Source: Teratosphaeria epicoccoides (lineage: Eukaryota; Ascomycota; Dothideomycetes; Mycosphaerellales; Teratosphaeriaceae). From it: DNA of 27,280 bases. This document shows positions 1 through 10,056 of the stretch, in pieces. The notes below the pieces were generated by a model, which saw only the letters and a program-made list of their open reading frames with translations, did no database searches and was not told the DNA's origin. The translations under genes and the position numbers were made by a program. Positions within the stretch are counted from its first letter, which is position 1. Each line of letters starts with the position of its first letter. The stretch lies in contig JADDMT010000243.1 in assembly GCA_021401465.1 (NCBI GenBank), forward strand, positions 1 through 27,280, given 5' to 3'.

Positions 1-1795
1 AGGCCTTGTAGGCGTCTACTATGGCTAGAAGTTCTTTGTCGTAGACGTCATATCGGAGTTCCGGTCCAGACAATTTCCTCGAGTAGTAGGCGACTAGCTG
101 TAGTCGTCTACTCGGTCCTAGTTGACTTAAGCATGCCCCGAGTGCTACGTCGGAGGCATCTGTTTCGACTGTGATAGGCTTATCCGGGTCGAACACAAGT
201 AAGATTAGCTGATCTGTAAATTGTCGCTTGAGTTCCTCGAAGGCATTCCGTTAGGCGTCGTCCTATACGAATAGTGTATCCTTCGTCGTAAGAGTCGTAA
301 GTGGTGCCGTGATCTTCGAATAGTTTGCCACAAATCTCCTGTAGAAGTTGGCGAATCTAAGGAAGGACTGTACTTCCTTAACATTAGTCGGCGTAGGCTA
401 CTCTTTTACGACCTGGACTTTCTTGGTGTCTATCTTGATTCCATTCTATGCTACTACGTAGCTAAGGAATTGTACTTCCTGCTTATGAAACTCGCTCTTC
501 TGCGGCTTAACCTTTAGTCGGTAGTCCTAGAGTTTCTAAAGTACCTTGCGTATGTGAGTCCTATGTTCTTCGATCGTCTGGGAATAGACGAGGATGTCGT
601 CTAGGTATACAACCACAAAGACGTCGAGGTACTCTCGTAGCACATTGTTGATAAATGCCTGCTATGTAGCCAGGGCGTTTGTCAACCTAAATAGCATGAC
701 TATGTACTCGTAGTGCCCGAACCTAGTTCGGAACGCGGTCTTCTATTCTTCGCCTTCCTTAATTCGAATTCGATTATACGCTCCGGGTATGTCGAACTTC
801 GAGAACTACATTGCTCCTTGCAGGCAGTCCTGCAATTCCGAGAGCAAAGGAAGCGGATAACTATTCTTTATCGTGATGTCGTTTAATCCACGATAATCTA
901 CGTAGAGTCGCTAGTTATCTTCCCCCTTAGGCACAAACAGGATCGGATATCCGGCCGGGGACTACGACTCGCGAATGAAGCCTTTCCGGAGGTTGTCTTC
1001 TAGGTATTTCCGGAGAATCTCTAGTTTCGCTGCTAATAACGGGCGAACTAATTGCTTCGTCAGTGTCTTGCCAGGGAGTAAGGGTATCCTGTAGTCCTAC
1101 TCCTGGTGTTCTGGCAGAGCTTCTTGGTCGGGTTCTTCCTCGAAAAGAGTAGTGAACTCTTTATACTCATTAGGAACTGTAAATTCGACCTTGACTTCCG
1201 ATTGCGTTGCTTTGACCTATAGGACGTGCACTTCCTGCTCTGGATCCTTGATGGCAGCTACCATCTCGCTTGAAGTCATAGCACATATTTCGATCTTGCC
1301 TAGTGCGTCGTGCACTACAGGTAGAGGTATCGATCTTGAGAGTTCTAGGAACTAGATCCTCTCATTCTTCTAGTCGATATAGGGGTTAGCGTTCCTTAGC
1401 CATAGCAACCCTAGTACTACATCCGAGCCTAGCGACTCCGTGATGTCGAACTAGAGCATCTCTCGGTAGCGTCCTATCCGCAGAGGCATCATCTCGGTCT
1501 CCTCGTCAACTATTCCTTAGTTGTACGTGACTGGCTTTCTATCGATCGCTTGTAGCGAGAAAGCATTCGTTTTCGCCTGTAGCTTTATCCTAGCTGTCCT
1601 GGCGAACTTGGGCGTCATCAAGATTCCAGTACATCCTGAATCTATTAAGGCCCTGGCTAGCGTCTCGTCGATGTGCAACCATACTCTAAGGTTGTTCGCG
1701 TATCTAGCGCCGATCGCGGCACATCGTTGCAGCCCTGTCTAGTCTGTCCGTAGGTCTAATTTCAGCGGACCTCGTCGTTTCCCGAATAACTGTCT
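1..1795 (-). pseudogene. pol: Pol (protease, reverse transcriptase, partial RNase H) of the Gypsy element, RIP-decayed
   Basis: This is one frame from the Gag overlap to the window edge. The retropepsin active site appears as ALIDSGCTG (DSG codons within 1631-1642), followed by the second conserved protease motif DVVLGLLWL. Reverse transcriptase is marked by VVYLDDILVYS, with YLDD at 596-607. RNase H begins with VAYYSRKLSGPELRYD and KELLAIVDAYKA near 1-94. All three landmarks are in phase. Several TAG codons interrupt the frame, so the enzyme cannot be made. The order PR-RT-RH assigns it to Ty3/Gypsy; integrase lies beyond position 1. Confidence 0.88.
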
Positions 1796-3543
1796 TCACG
1801 GACTAGTTCAGGGATCGTGCGGTCTCGGCTTCTTCTGTAAGCGTTACCGTTTTCTGGCCTAAGAGATCGTTCGCGTTCTTGGCCTCGCTGTTCCTGCGCG
1901 TTCCTTGCGTACTCCATCTTTAAATGATAGACTCGGAGTCGTAGCGCTCGTGGAATCTGAATACCTTCGTGGGTTAGGTAGCCTCCCTAGGGCGTGAACT
2001 CTACCCCGAACGGTACAATTTCTTGGACAACTTTCTGATGCGCGTGAGGTTAAGCTACGACTAGTAGTCTCCTCAGGTGTCGTCGCATACAGTCGGCTAG
2101 TTCGTCATACTAAAGCTAGTCGACGTGTTGTACTCTATTAATCCATGGGCAAGCCTAAGCCTACTAGTTCTGTATGATCCGGATAATGTCGAGTCCGATG
2201 TCATGTGGCAGCATGGCCTATCGCTCTATGCTCTCGTCTTCCTCGGAATCAGGAATGACGGCTTCGACAAGCTCGTAGTTGTCGTCCGAACCTTCTTCTT
2301 CTTCTTCTAGTTCCTGTTCTCTTAGGACTGTCGTACTAGAAGGTGTACCCCTTAGCGCACAGATCGACTGTGCCTTGTTTCGGCTAGGGTACTATCCGGA
2401 ACCATCTTTATTACTCTTGTGAATTCGACAATCGTCGTCGTAGCACGCAGTCTAAGTAAGTGCAGCATGGTCCGGTTCTCGAGTAGCGGCGACCTTTTGC
2501 TTAGGTGCCGTCGTTGTCGCGCGAGCCTGCTCTATCCTAGGCAGCTCTTGTCGTTACTTCTTAGCAAAACATTCGCGGGAAAAGTGTCCTTTCTTTCCGC
2601 AGTTGTGGCACTCGAGATTACTCTTGTCGAATGGCTTCTTCAGACCATTCTAGGGAGGAGAGCCCTTCCGCGGCTTTCCTCGGGGTCTATTCCTCGGACG
2701 CCCCTTAGTCGCATCTAACTCCATAGGTTAGAGACCGTAGTAATCGCTTCGCCATTTCGGTGCCGATCGTTAGACCTTATGGTTAGCCTGCGCCAGCTTG
2801 CGATTTCCATGTTGTCGTTCTTGCTGTCGTTCCTAGATGCGATTATCGATTCTAATCGCGAGATCGCTCATTTCCTTGAATGTCGTTAGCCGATCTCCTC
2901 GGGCAATTTCATCTTTAACCGTCTCCTTTAGTCCCTGGTAGAACTGAGCGGCTAAAGCGTTATCATTCTAGTCGACTCGAGCAGAGAGGGTCTGAAAGTC
3001 CGCGCGGTACTTCGTGGCGGAACCCTTCTGCTAGATTCCTAGGAGAGCTCTTTCGGCCTCTTGTTGCTCATTACCGAGCCCGAACGCTTCGCGTAATGCC
3101 TTAAACAAAGACTTGTCTAAGTTAAGAATCTCCCTAGTCGTCGTCTTCCTGGCTTCGGCGCTGCTGACGTGATCCAGATAATCCGTTAGATGAGGCTAGA
3201 TAAACTCGAACGCCGGTCCCTTCAGGTAAGAGACAATGTACATCATTCGCTTATGATGTGTCGTAAACCGTTCCGTATCCACGTTAAATGCTAACTAGCA
3301 TTATAGGATAAACATCTCGACTTAAGATCGTTGTCCTGTGAACTCTGTAGGGCTTCCTATCTTGAAGCCGTTGTTGCCGTGTCCATTCCCGGTAGTTAAA
3401 CCTGCGACGGATGCTAGAGCCATCTCGCTAAGGTGAATGGATTCGAGCTACTACGTGATTTGAGGTATAGCAGCAACTTGTTCTCGTAGTGTCGGTTAAC
3501 TGTCGCTAGAGCTTAAACTGACAGTTGAAGAACTACTTGACAT
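1762..3543 (-). pseudogene. gag: Gag polyprotein of the Gypsy element, RIP-decayed
   Basis: The ATG is at 3541-3543. The frame runs 593 codons to a TGA at 1762-1764, interrupted by TAG/TAA that mostly read as former Gln or Trp codons. The middle resembles retrotransposon capsid (for example FTGQRS, then LKGPAFEFI, then QFYQGLKETVKDEI). A CCHC zinc knuckle, CHNCGKKGHFSREC, lies at 2569-2610 in the same frame as the ATG. It is followed by an acidic stretch with five Glu in a row near 2290. Gag would form the virus-like particle and bind element RNA through the knuckle. The C-terminal end overlaps the start of the Pol frame. Confidence 0.85.
1765..1795 (-). promoter_or_regulatory. Predicted -1 ribosomal frameshift site, Gag to Pol
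   Basis: Protease/RT codons are in the -1 frame relative to Gag. The Pol frame opens after a TGA at 1796-1798 and the Gag frame closes at the TGA at 1762-1764, leaving a 31-nt overlap. Inside it, at 1777-1783 on the minus strand, is G GGA AAC, a canonical X XXY YYZ slippery heptamer, with GGA and AAC in the zero (Gag) frame. Six nucleotides downstream, GTCCG (1766-1770) can pair with CGGAC (1746-1750). The heptamer contains no CpA or TpG, so it would not itself be a RIP target. Confidence 0.65.
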
Positions 3544-3602
3544 AGGCGTATGTCAAGCGCTCGCCGAGTCTCCTGATGCTTCCCTAGAAGTGGTGCTCAA
3601 AA

Positions 3603-4092
3603 TATCATAAGGGTAGGTGCCGATAGCAGGAAGGTAACTAGGTGTTAGACTTAGGAGCTATGAAGAATATCGACAATGGCAGTTAACCTTGTAACTAACT
3701 CTCCTCTAAGCAAGAGAGGATTGAATTAAGATTGAGCACAAAGCTCCTAACTGCCTATCCTAAAGCCATCCCTATATACTAGAGAGCGACAGAGCAGCTC
3801 TGTTAGATCTGTTAACAGACCTGACAGATCCGTGTCTGTAGATCTATGGACTAACCCCACAGATCTAAGGGTCTGTCATCACGTGACAGATCCCTTCTTC
3901 CTTGCAAGCCCATGGATCTGTAGACTAACCCTATAGATCTAGGGATCTGTCCTCACGTGACAGATCCTTTCTTCTATGACTATGCCTATGACTCATAGTA
4001 CTCCCATGACAGTACTATGACTCATAGCACTCAGGACCTACATGATCCTGTATCCTACAGTACTCCGGACAGTACTCCTGACACTCATGACA
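3603..4092 (-). repeat. 5' LTR of the Gypsy element (copy A, 490 bp)
   Basis: On the minus strand it starts TGTCATGAGTG and ends TTATGATA, the terminal CA having become TA. It is the inverted counterpart of 10057-10546: both are 490 bp, and by eye they differ by about 21 substitutions, all transitions, with no indel. Internally it holds two diverged repeats of a block containing GATCTGTCACGTGA, many GATCTGT/ACAGATC words, and two TGACTCA words (3989-3995 and 4018-4024). The Gag start codon lies 59 bp beyond its inner end, which marks it as a 5' LTR. Confidence 0.85.
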
Positions 4093-4289
4093 CTAGCGGA
4101 CTATAACAAGAAATACTCTCCTACTTCAGGTTTAGTTAGGAAGCCCCTAACTAGTAGTCGCTAAGCATTAGCTACGAAGCTAATCTAAGCATGTCTCTTG
4201 TTCTCCTTAGGTTTATTCTAGGTATGCCTTTAGGCATCAATGATGTATGAGTAGGGCGTTTGCTTCTTGTTATTACTCTACGCGTTATA
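4093..4289. other. Segment between LTR A and the chromodomain ORF
   Basis: About 200 bp of TA-rich, RIP-like sequence with no recognisable ORF. It is probably the 3' untranslated part of the second Gypsy element. The word CTAGC directly abuts LTR A (4093-4097) and would be one copy of the target-site duplication of the element at 1-4092; the other copy is outside the window. Confidence 0.4.
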
Positions 4290-7200
4290 CGCTACATACA
4301 TGTGTTAAGAATTCTGCTCCGAAGCCCTTATCTTCCTACGAATTAACCTTCTTAAGCCCTGCTTATGCCTCCTCCGCTCTTCGAATTCACGAATAGCTTC
4401 CGGAGCGTTCTTGTAGTCTTTAGCTAGAACCTATTATGTGTACTTAGGTAGGTATCCTTTCTACTTCACTAGATAGTGTGTTACGCCCTTACGCTACATA
4501 CTATCCTTAATACCCTCGACTTCCTACTCTTCGTTCTCTTCTGCTACTAGCATTAGGTCCGCGGGCTCTTCACCTTTGCGCTATACCTATAGTTTAAGTA
4601 GAGATACGTAGAAGACATTATGCACACGATACGACGATAGTAATAATAGCTAGTACGCCTGCGAGCCTATTATGTCGCGTATCCGGAAGGGTCCGACGAA
4701 CCTTAGCGTCATCTTCTTGCTTGGAAGTTTCAGCTTAAGATTCTTCGTTAATAGTAACACCTTTGTACTAACTACGTACTACATCGGTTTAGCACAGGCG
4801 TTATTATGTTTAATCTAGGATTCTGAGGCCTTTTTCTAGTGTTCTATTAGCACTAAATGTACCTCGCGCATACGCCGCGCTAATTCCGCGGCAGCTAGCA
4901 CCCTCTCCTTAGAAGACTCGTCCCGAGGCAGTTCTAGGTGTATTTCTAGATTAAAGCTATAAAGAATCTAAAATGGCAACATGTGTATAGTAGCATGCAT
5001 GCTGTTATTAACTGCAAATTCCGCCATAGGAATTACGTCAGCCTAGGCATCCTGGTTCTTAGCGTAGTAGTACCGAAGGTACTACTTAAGAGTCTAGTTT
5101 ATACGTTTAGTCTGACTATTAGTCTGTAGATAGAATGCTATACTTAGGCGGTGCTTAACACGCGCCTTAAACACAAATTCTTGCTAGTATTCACTAGTAA
5201 AGACAGAACCTAGATCTGATAGGATACTTCGGGGGACACTAAAGCGCTATATAACTTCGTCGTGAAGTAGTCACGCAAGCTCGCCGCTTGTGCACTTTTT
5301 CGTACATAGGATGAAGACATTCATCTTCAAGTATCAGTTAACTACTACAAGGACAGCATTAACTACATCGCCTTTCTACTTTGCTAGCGGCAAATTAGTG
5401 ATAAAATCTATGGTTAAGTCTTGCTATAGTCTCTCTAGTATTAGGAGCGCCTAAGCATCGCTATAGGGGCAATAGCGCCGAGATTTGCTAACCTAGCATG
5501 TCTAGCAGGATTTGACATAGTTAGAGACATCCTGTTCTAGCGTAGGCTACTAGTATTTACGTCCGAGAAGTGCGTTTGTCTTCTCTACGCCAAAATAACC
5601 CGCGAGTTTATCGTCATGATGAATATAGAGGAGCTACGAACAGAGTATGTAGTTAGCGGGTACGTAGAGCCTATTGTCAAAGTACTACAAGTCGCCTGAC
5701 TTAGTCTAGTAGTTCGGACCGCCTATAGTGTCCTAGAGGGCTACACCCTCATTAATTAACTCCGGTTCTCGCTCTTATAACCGCTAAATAAGTCTCGAGA
5801 CTTCTTTAAAGGGTTCTTTAGACATCGCATGCCTACTACATGTAAGCTAGTTAACTACCGCACGGATCGAGCTAGACGCGGTCGCTATAACCGCTAGATA
5901 GGAGGGTTCGTCGCTAGCAGAGGCCGTGAGGCCCTATTAGACCTGTAGTCGACCTACAAGAGGAGCTAACAACAGATTGCCGCCCTAAACTACAAGCTTC
6001 GTTTGCAGCGTAGGGAGAAGCTGTCAGTTACCCTCCTCCCTAGTGTCGTAGTCTAGTTGTCGCGAAGGACCGTTAGCTAGATTCGTCTTTCTAGAACGAT
6101 GCTAGATAACGAAGTCAAAGCTAGTAAGGAAAGTCGCCTACCTTGCTTGCCGACTACTTAGCTACTTCACGCCTATGAAGCCGCAAAGGTTGTTATAGTT
6201 AGTAAGTACCTTAATAGGGTGCGCTACGCCTTCGAGGTAGTGTTAGTACTCCTTGAAGCCGTTAATAATAGCTAAAAGCTCTTAGTCGTAAGTCTTATAG
6301 TTAAGCTTAGCGCCCTGCATCTTCCGCAACTAGAAGGCAATCAGGTACTATTGCGTACTACCTTCGTGCGACTAGAGCTGCGATATAATTGCGGCTATTA
6401 CGAATTTTGAAGTATCGGTCTCTATCCAGATCTTCGTAGCGGGGTCAAAGTGCTAAAGTATAGGCGTAGTTTAAAAAGCTGCTTTAAGTTTAGAGAAAGC
6501 CTTGCTCTAAGCCTCCTCCTAAGGCACTATCCCTAGCTTTTTTCCTCGAATCGCGCCCTTTGCGAGGGCCGTGAGGGGAGCCACGATCTTCGAGTAGGAC
6601 TGTATGAATCTGCGATAGAAGTTAGTAAATCCTAGGAATACCTGCACTTCTTAGAGGGTAGTTAGCTATAGCTACTCCGCGATTACGGACACCCTTTAGT
6701 CATCTATGATAACTCCTTCCGTAGAGACAATGTATCCAAGAAACTTAATCCTATCTGTCAGGAATAAGCACTTCTTTAGGTTCGCGTACAGAGCGAACTT
6801 GCGGAGCCGTTTAAGTACTATCCTTAGGTGCCGAATATGCTCCTCCTTTAAGTCGGAGTAGACTAGTATATCGTCTAAATATACTACGTAGCAGGTGTCA
6901 ACGAGGCCGGCTAGGGCCTAGTTAATATACGCTTAGAACGTTGCTAGTACATTAGTTAAGCTAAATAGCATCACTATATACTCGAAGTGTCTATACTACG
7001 TTTAGAATGTAGTCTTCTACTTGTCGCCCTTTCGGATTAGTATCTAGTAGTAGGCGTCCTTCAAGTCGATAGACGAGAAGATGGCGGCGCGACTAAGGCG
7101 GTCAAGCGTCTCGCTAATAAGTAGTAGGGGGCAGCGGTTTTTCTAGGTTACTACGTTAAGGCCCCTATAGTTAACGTATAGGCGGAGTGTGTTATCCTTC

Positions 7201-9060
7201 TTCAGGACGAACATAACTAATGCTCTAGCCTCGCTGTCGCTTCGTCGGATCCACGCGTTCCTTTGCGCCTTGTAGAGGTAGTCTCGAAGTGTTTCAAGCT
7301 ACAATTCTGACATAGGGTATAGAGGTTAATACAGAGGATTATAACCCTCCTTAAGGTTAATAGCATGTTCCGCGTCTAGGGCCTAGGCATAGGCCGTAGC
7401 CTCTGCGTCGAAAATATCGGCGTATTCCTCTAACTTAGGCAGAAGGGTAACGTCTTCCTTGACGTTCTATATGCGGACCGCATACATGCATTAGACCTTC
7501 TTCATGTCCTTATAGAAGCTATGTGCGTCACGTATCTGCACTGTAGGAACTTCGCCTATAGAGCTATAGAACTAGTTGTTAGTAGCTCCATTAATAACGA
7601 CTCCCTGCTTGTGGCGCTAAGGGCGGCCAAGTAGGAGCTCCTTATTAGGAACGTCTTTAGCGTAGAAGACTTCGTTAGTCTCGCGCACTTCTCCTGAGGA
7701 GTCCGCGACTTAGAGGCGCACGTTGTACGCGCCTCGAGCCGCTACGCCTTCGCCCTAAAAGGACTTCATAGTAGGCAGCAGGGCTCCTAGGATCGGCTTC
7801 AAACTAAGCCGTACGACTACCCTCTAGGGTATCACGTTAACCTCCGCAAGGTCATCTAACATATAGTCTACTAGCTCAAGCGAGCTATTAACTTGGACCG
7901 TACCGGATAGGCGCTAGGCAGGCCACAAGTCTACACTATTAGTGACAGACAGCTTAGATACCCGCGGTAGCTATTCGGTTGTCTCGGGCTTGTCCTTCTT
8001 TTGCCTCCTCTCTAGGGAGGTTTCGGACACCTTGCTTACCTTCTTCCTATCACTTCGTTTAGGACAGCAAGCCGCCTAGTAGTCCCTCGCTCTACAGATG
8101 TAGCAGCTACTCGGAGGCTTCTCGCTACTGTCTTTAGGCTTAGAGGGCTTGCTCCTCCAGAATAAACTACCGTGTTAGGCGTGACCCCTAGGGCGCTTGT
8201 AATAGCGGCCCTTTAGTAGGTCCTCGGGGCTTAGACGCTTATTGTCCTTACCGCCTGATTTTCTATTTCGCTTCAAGGTGATTTCCATACGTGTCGCAAG
8301 GGACACGAGGTCTTGCCGAGTTGTCAGAAGTTCATGAAAAGTCATGATTATATTCTGAAGATTGTTATCAAGTTTGACAAGTAAGTGCCGCACGCGTTAT
8401 GTCTTAGTATAGGGTAGCATCTGTCTCTCGAGTATGGCGAGGTAGGTAGCGAAGCTAGAGGTTATTTGTCCCTTCCCCTGCTTAGCCCTCTTATACTTGA
8501 CAGACATAGTAAGGGCGCGATTCCCCGGATCCTCGACCTAGTCGACACAGAACTAGGGAAAGTCTACCTATGTATACGTTCTGTTATAGACCTATATAAG
8601 GTCATACCGCTCATGTTAATTGTTGCGAGGTTCCTTATCCTCTTCGAGCTACATTACACTAAAGGCGACTCGTTCGCCCTCTATAGAATATCCGCGTAGG
8701 TTAAGCACGAAAACTGCCTCACACGCCTGTAAGAAAGTTCGAGCCTCCTTCAAGGTGTCTCCCTTAAATGGCTTCAGGTTGCGTGCGTTACGACTACCTC
8801 CTAGTTAGCCTACTATGGCCCTAAATTTAGGCACTAGGTTCGCGGGCACACGCAGAGAGTCTACGCCTCCTAGTAAGTTGTCTTCGCGGGTCCCTAGCGT
8901 GAAATCTCGCTAGATTTCTTCGTCTGCTAGTTTATTAGTACTACTTATGGCGACGTCTTCGTCGTCCTCGCTGTTGTCGCTACTAGAAGCGGTATGGCTC
9001 TAGCTCTAGTTCGCAAGGCAGTTCGCAACCTAATCGACAATTATGGCTACAAGGGCTAGG
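4290..9060 (-). mobile_element. Second Ty3/Gypsy element (chromovirus), RIP-decayed, ends unresolved
   Basis: On the minus strand this element has Gag, protease, RT, RNase H, integrase and a C-terminal chromodomain. Gag and Pol differ from those of the element at 1-4092 in knuckle sequence and frame arrangement, so it is a different family. No matching direct LTR pair was found. The lower-coordinate side meets the LTR at 3603-4092 about 200 bp beyond the chromodomain, consistent with the first element having inserted into its 3' region. The higher-coordinate boundary, around 9060-9280, is uncertain. Confidence 0.8.
4290..9060 (-). pseudogene. gag-pol: Gag-Pol polyprotein with chromodomain, single frame, RIP-decayed
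   Basis: Landmarks from the N-terminal side: Gag remnant about 8060-9060; CCHC-type knuckle CYICRARD-Y at about 8067-8105, with Tyr in the His position; protease-like LDDLAEVNVIP near 7830-7860; RT VVYLDDILVYSD with YLDD at 6870-6881; RNase H near 6150-6420; integrase core LTIDFITNLPLAK ending near 5420; chromodomain YLVK-KGY-PKYT at about 4420-4505. Codon phase is identical from the knuckle (8105) through RT (6881) and integrase (5420) to the chromodomain (4505), 1,200 codons with only substitution-type stops. Chromodomains of chromoviruses bind modified histone tails and guide integration into heterochromatin; here the protein is dead. Confidence 0.85.
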
Positions 9061-9344
9061 TCGATAGTCAGGGTTAGCTATAGTCCCTATGTAGGGGGTC
9101 TATTGCCTTGTCTGCCGCGTGTGAAGGGCGAAGCCCTGAGTCTTGGCACAGGCTAGGGCCTGTGCGACCCCTGACGAAGCCGGCTATAAAAGACCGGACA
9201 GCTGGCAGATAGTCCTTCTCTCCCCATCGTACTTGTTAAATACCACATGAACCCCTGTGTATACGCTGTTCACCCGTGACAGAACCCCTAGAACACCTGC
9301 GAAACTGTTAGCAAAAGATACGAAGTTTCGAGAAAGGAACGAAC
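9061..9344. other. Promoter-like segment between two retroelement ORFs
   Basis: There is no ORF of note. The plus strand has two GC-rich inverted repeats, AGGGC/GCCCT at 9125-9137 and GCACAGG/CCTGTGC at 9146-9165, followed by TATAAAAG at 9185-9192 and a pyrimidine-rich stretch at about 9212-9228. A TG...CA span at 9120-9281 has the look of a small LTR, but no flanking duplication was found and no second copy is in the window. It may be the leader or an LTR remnant of one of the neighbouring elements. Confidence 0.35.
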
Positions 9345-9977
9345 CTAGGAAGAAGAACCTAAGCCATGACTAGACTCCTGCGGGACGCCGTCGACCGGCT
9401 CGGCTATCACGCCATCCAGGAAACCCTAATATGAGGAGTTAGCGAAACCCTCTATTGCGCTCCATGTCGTAGGACTAAGAGCGAGACCCGCGGAAGGATC
9501 TAGGTCAAGAAGAAACCCGGCCTGCGCAAGAGCTTGTTCCTCGGCCTCCTCCTCCCTGATCTCGCGCTCCTTGAGAGCGCGACTATCTTCGACCTCCTAG
9601 TCGACTGCGTCTAACTGTTTTCGAAGACGCATCTCCTTCGCATGCGCCTCTAGCATCTTCTGCGAAGCTTCGGCTAGGACTACCTTCACACGATCGAGAT
9701 TAGCAATTAGTCTTTTCCGCTAATCGCCTAACTTCTTCCATTCGACCTCTGTTACCTTCGCGTCGCAACTCCGACAGTTGCTAAAGTGACATTACGAACA
9801 TTTCCCTAAGGAAATGTGTACCTAACAGACGAGCTTTAGCTCTTGACACTAAGTACAGGACTTCATGCTATCCTGGCCCTAACGATAGATTCGATTCGCG
9901 CGGCGTTTACGTTTCTGCGTTAAAGGGGCGTTAGTGTCTAGAATGACACAAGGCAGTGATGTAGAAAGAGAAGACAT
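9345..9977 (-). pseudogene. Decayed ORF with Zn2Cys6-like cysteine cluster and coiled coil
   Basis: The minus-strand frame runs 211 codons from an ATG at 9975-9977 to a TAG at 9345-9347, broken by TAG/TAA codons that fit former Gln, Trp or similar codons. From the internal ATG (9864-9866) the cysteines are spaced C-X2-C-X6-C-X8-C-X2-C-X7-C, counting stops as residues, which matches the fungal Zn(II)2Cys6 binuclear cluster. A long charged heptad-rich stretch follows (for example KEMRLRKQLDAVD, then EEEAEEQALAQAG), likely a coiled coil, then LSPTTWSAIEGF. It starts about 80 bp from the LTR at 10057, antisense to that LTR. Similar small ORFs are, from memory, common near fungal Gypsy elements; the function is unknown. 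Confidence 0.55.
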
Positions 9978-10040
9978 CACAGTTTGAAAGAAGAAACAAG
10001 AGAAACCCCGTACTAATGAGGTAGCTTAGGGACGAGCTAG

Positions 10041-10056
10041 ACTAAGAGGGGGATAG
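10041..10056 (+). other. Polypurine tract before LTR B
   Basis: ACTAAGAGGGGGATAG directly abuts the TGTCA start of the LTR at 10057. A purine tract in this position primes plus-strand DNA synthesis, so LTR B is a 3' LTR of a plus-orientation element whose body should lie to the left. Confidence 0.6.

Larger units (their letters stand above)
1..4092 (-). mobile_element. Ty3/Gypsy LTR retrotransposon, RIP-decayed, left-truncated by the window edge
   Basis: Read on the minus strand the order is 5' LTR (3603-4092), a 59-bp leader, Gag, protease, reverse transcriptase and the start of RNase H, which runs off position 1; integrase and the 3' LTR lie outside. The sequence is full of TA dinucleotides and in-frame TAG/TAA codons, as expected from CpA-to-TpA mutation, while CpG is still frequent. 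Codon phase is kept across long stretches, so decay is by substitution rather than indels. The LTR has no polypurine tract on its outer side, which fits a 5' LTR. The primer-binding site after the LTR could not be assigned to a tRNA. Confidence 0.88.

Noticed and set aside
8466..8808. Plus-strand frames inside the chromovirus Gag region
   Set aside because: They are antisense to the Gag frame and have no motif; long frames on the antisense of RIP-affected DNA are expected by chance.
1..9060. Many TAG/TAA codons as evidence for stop-codon reassignment
   Set aside because: Stops occur only in multicopy elements and sit at CpA/TpG-derived positions, while the receptor gene uses a normal stop and has no internal ones; RIP explains them.
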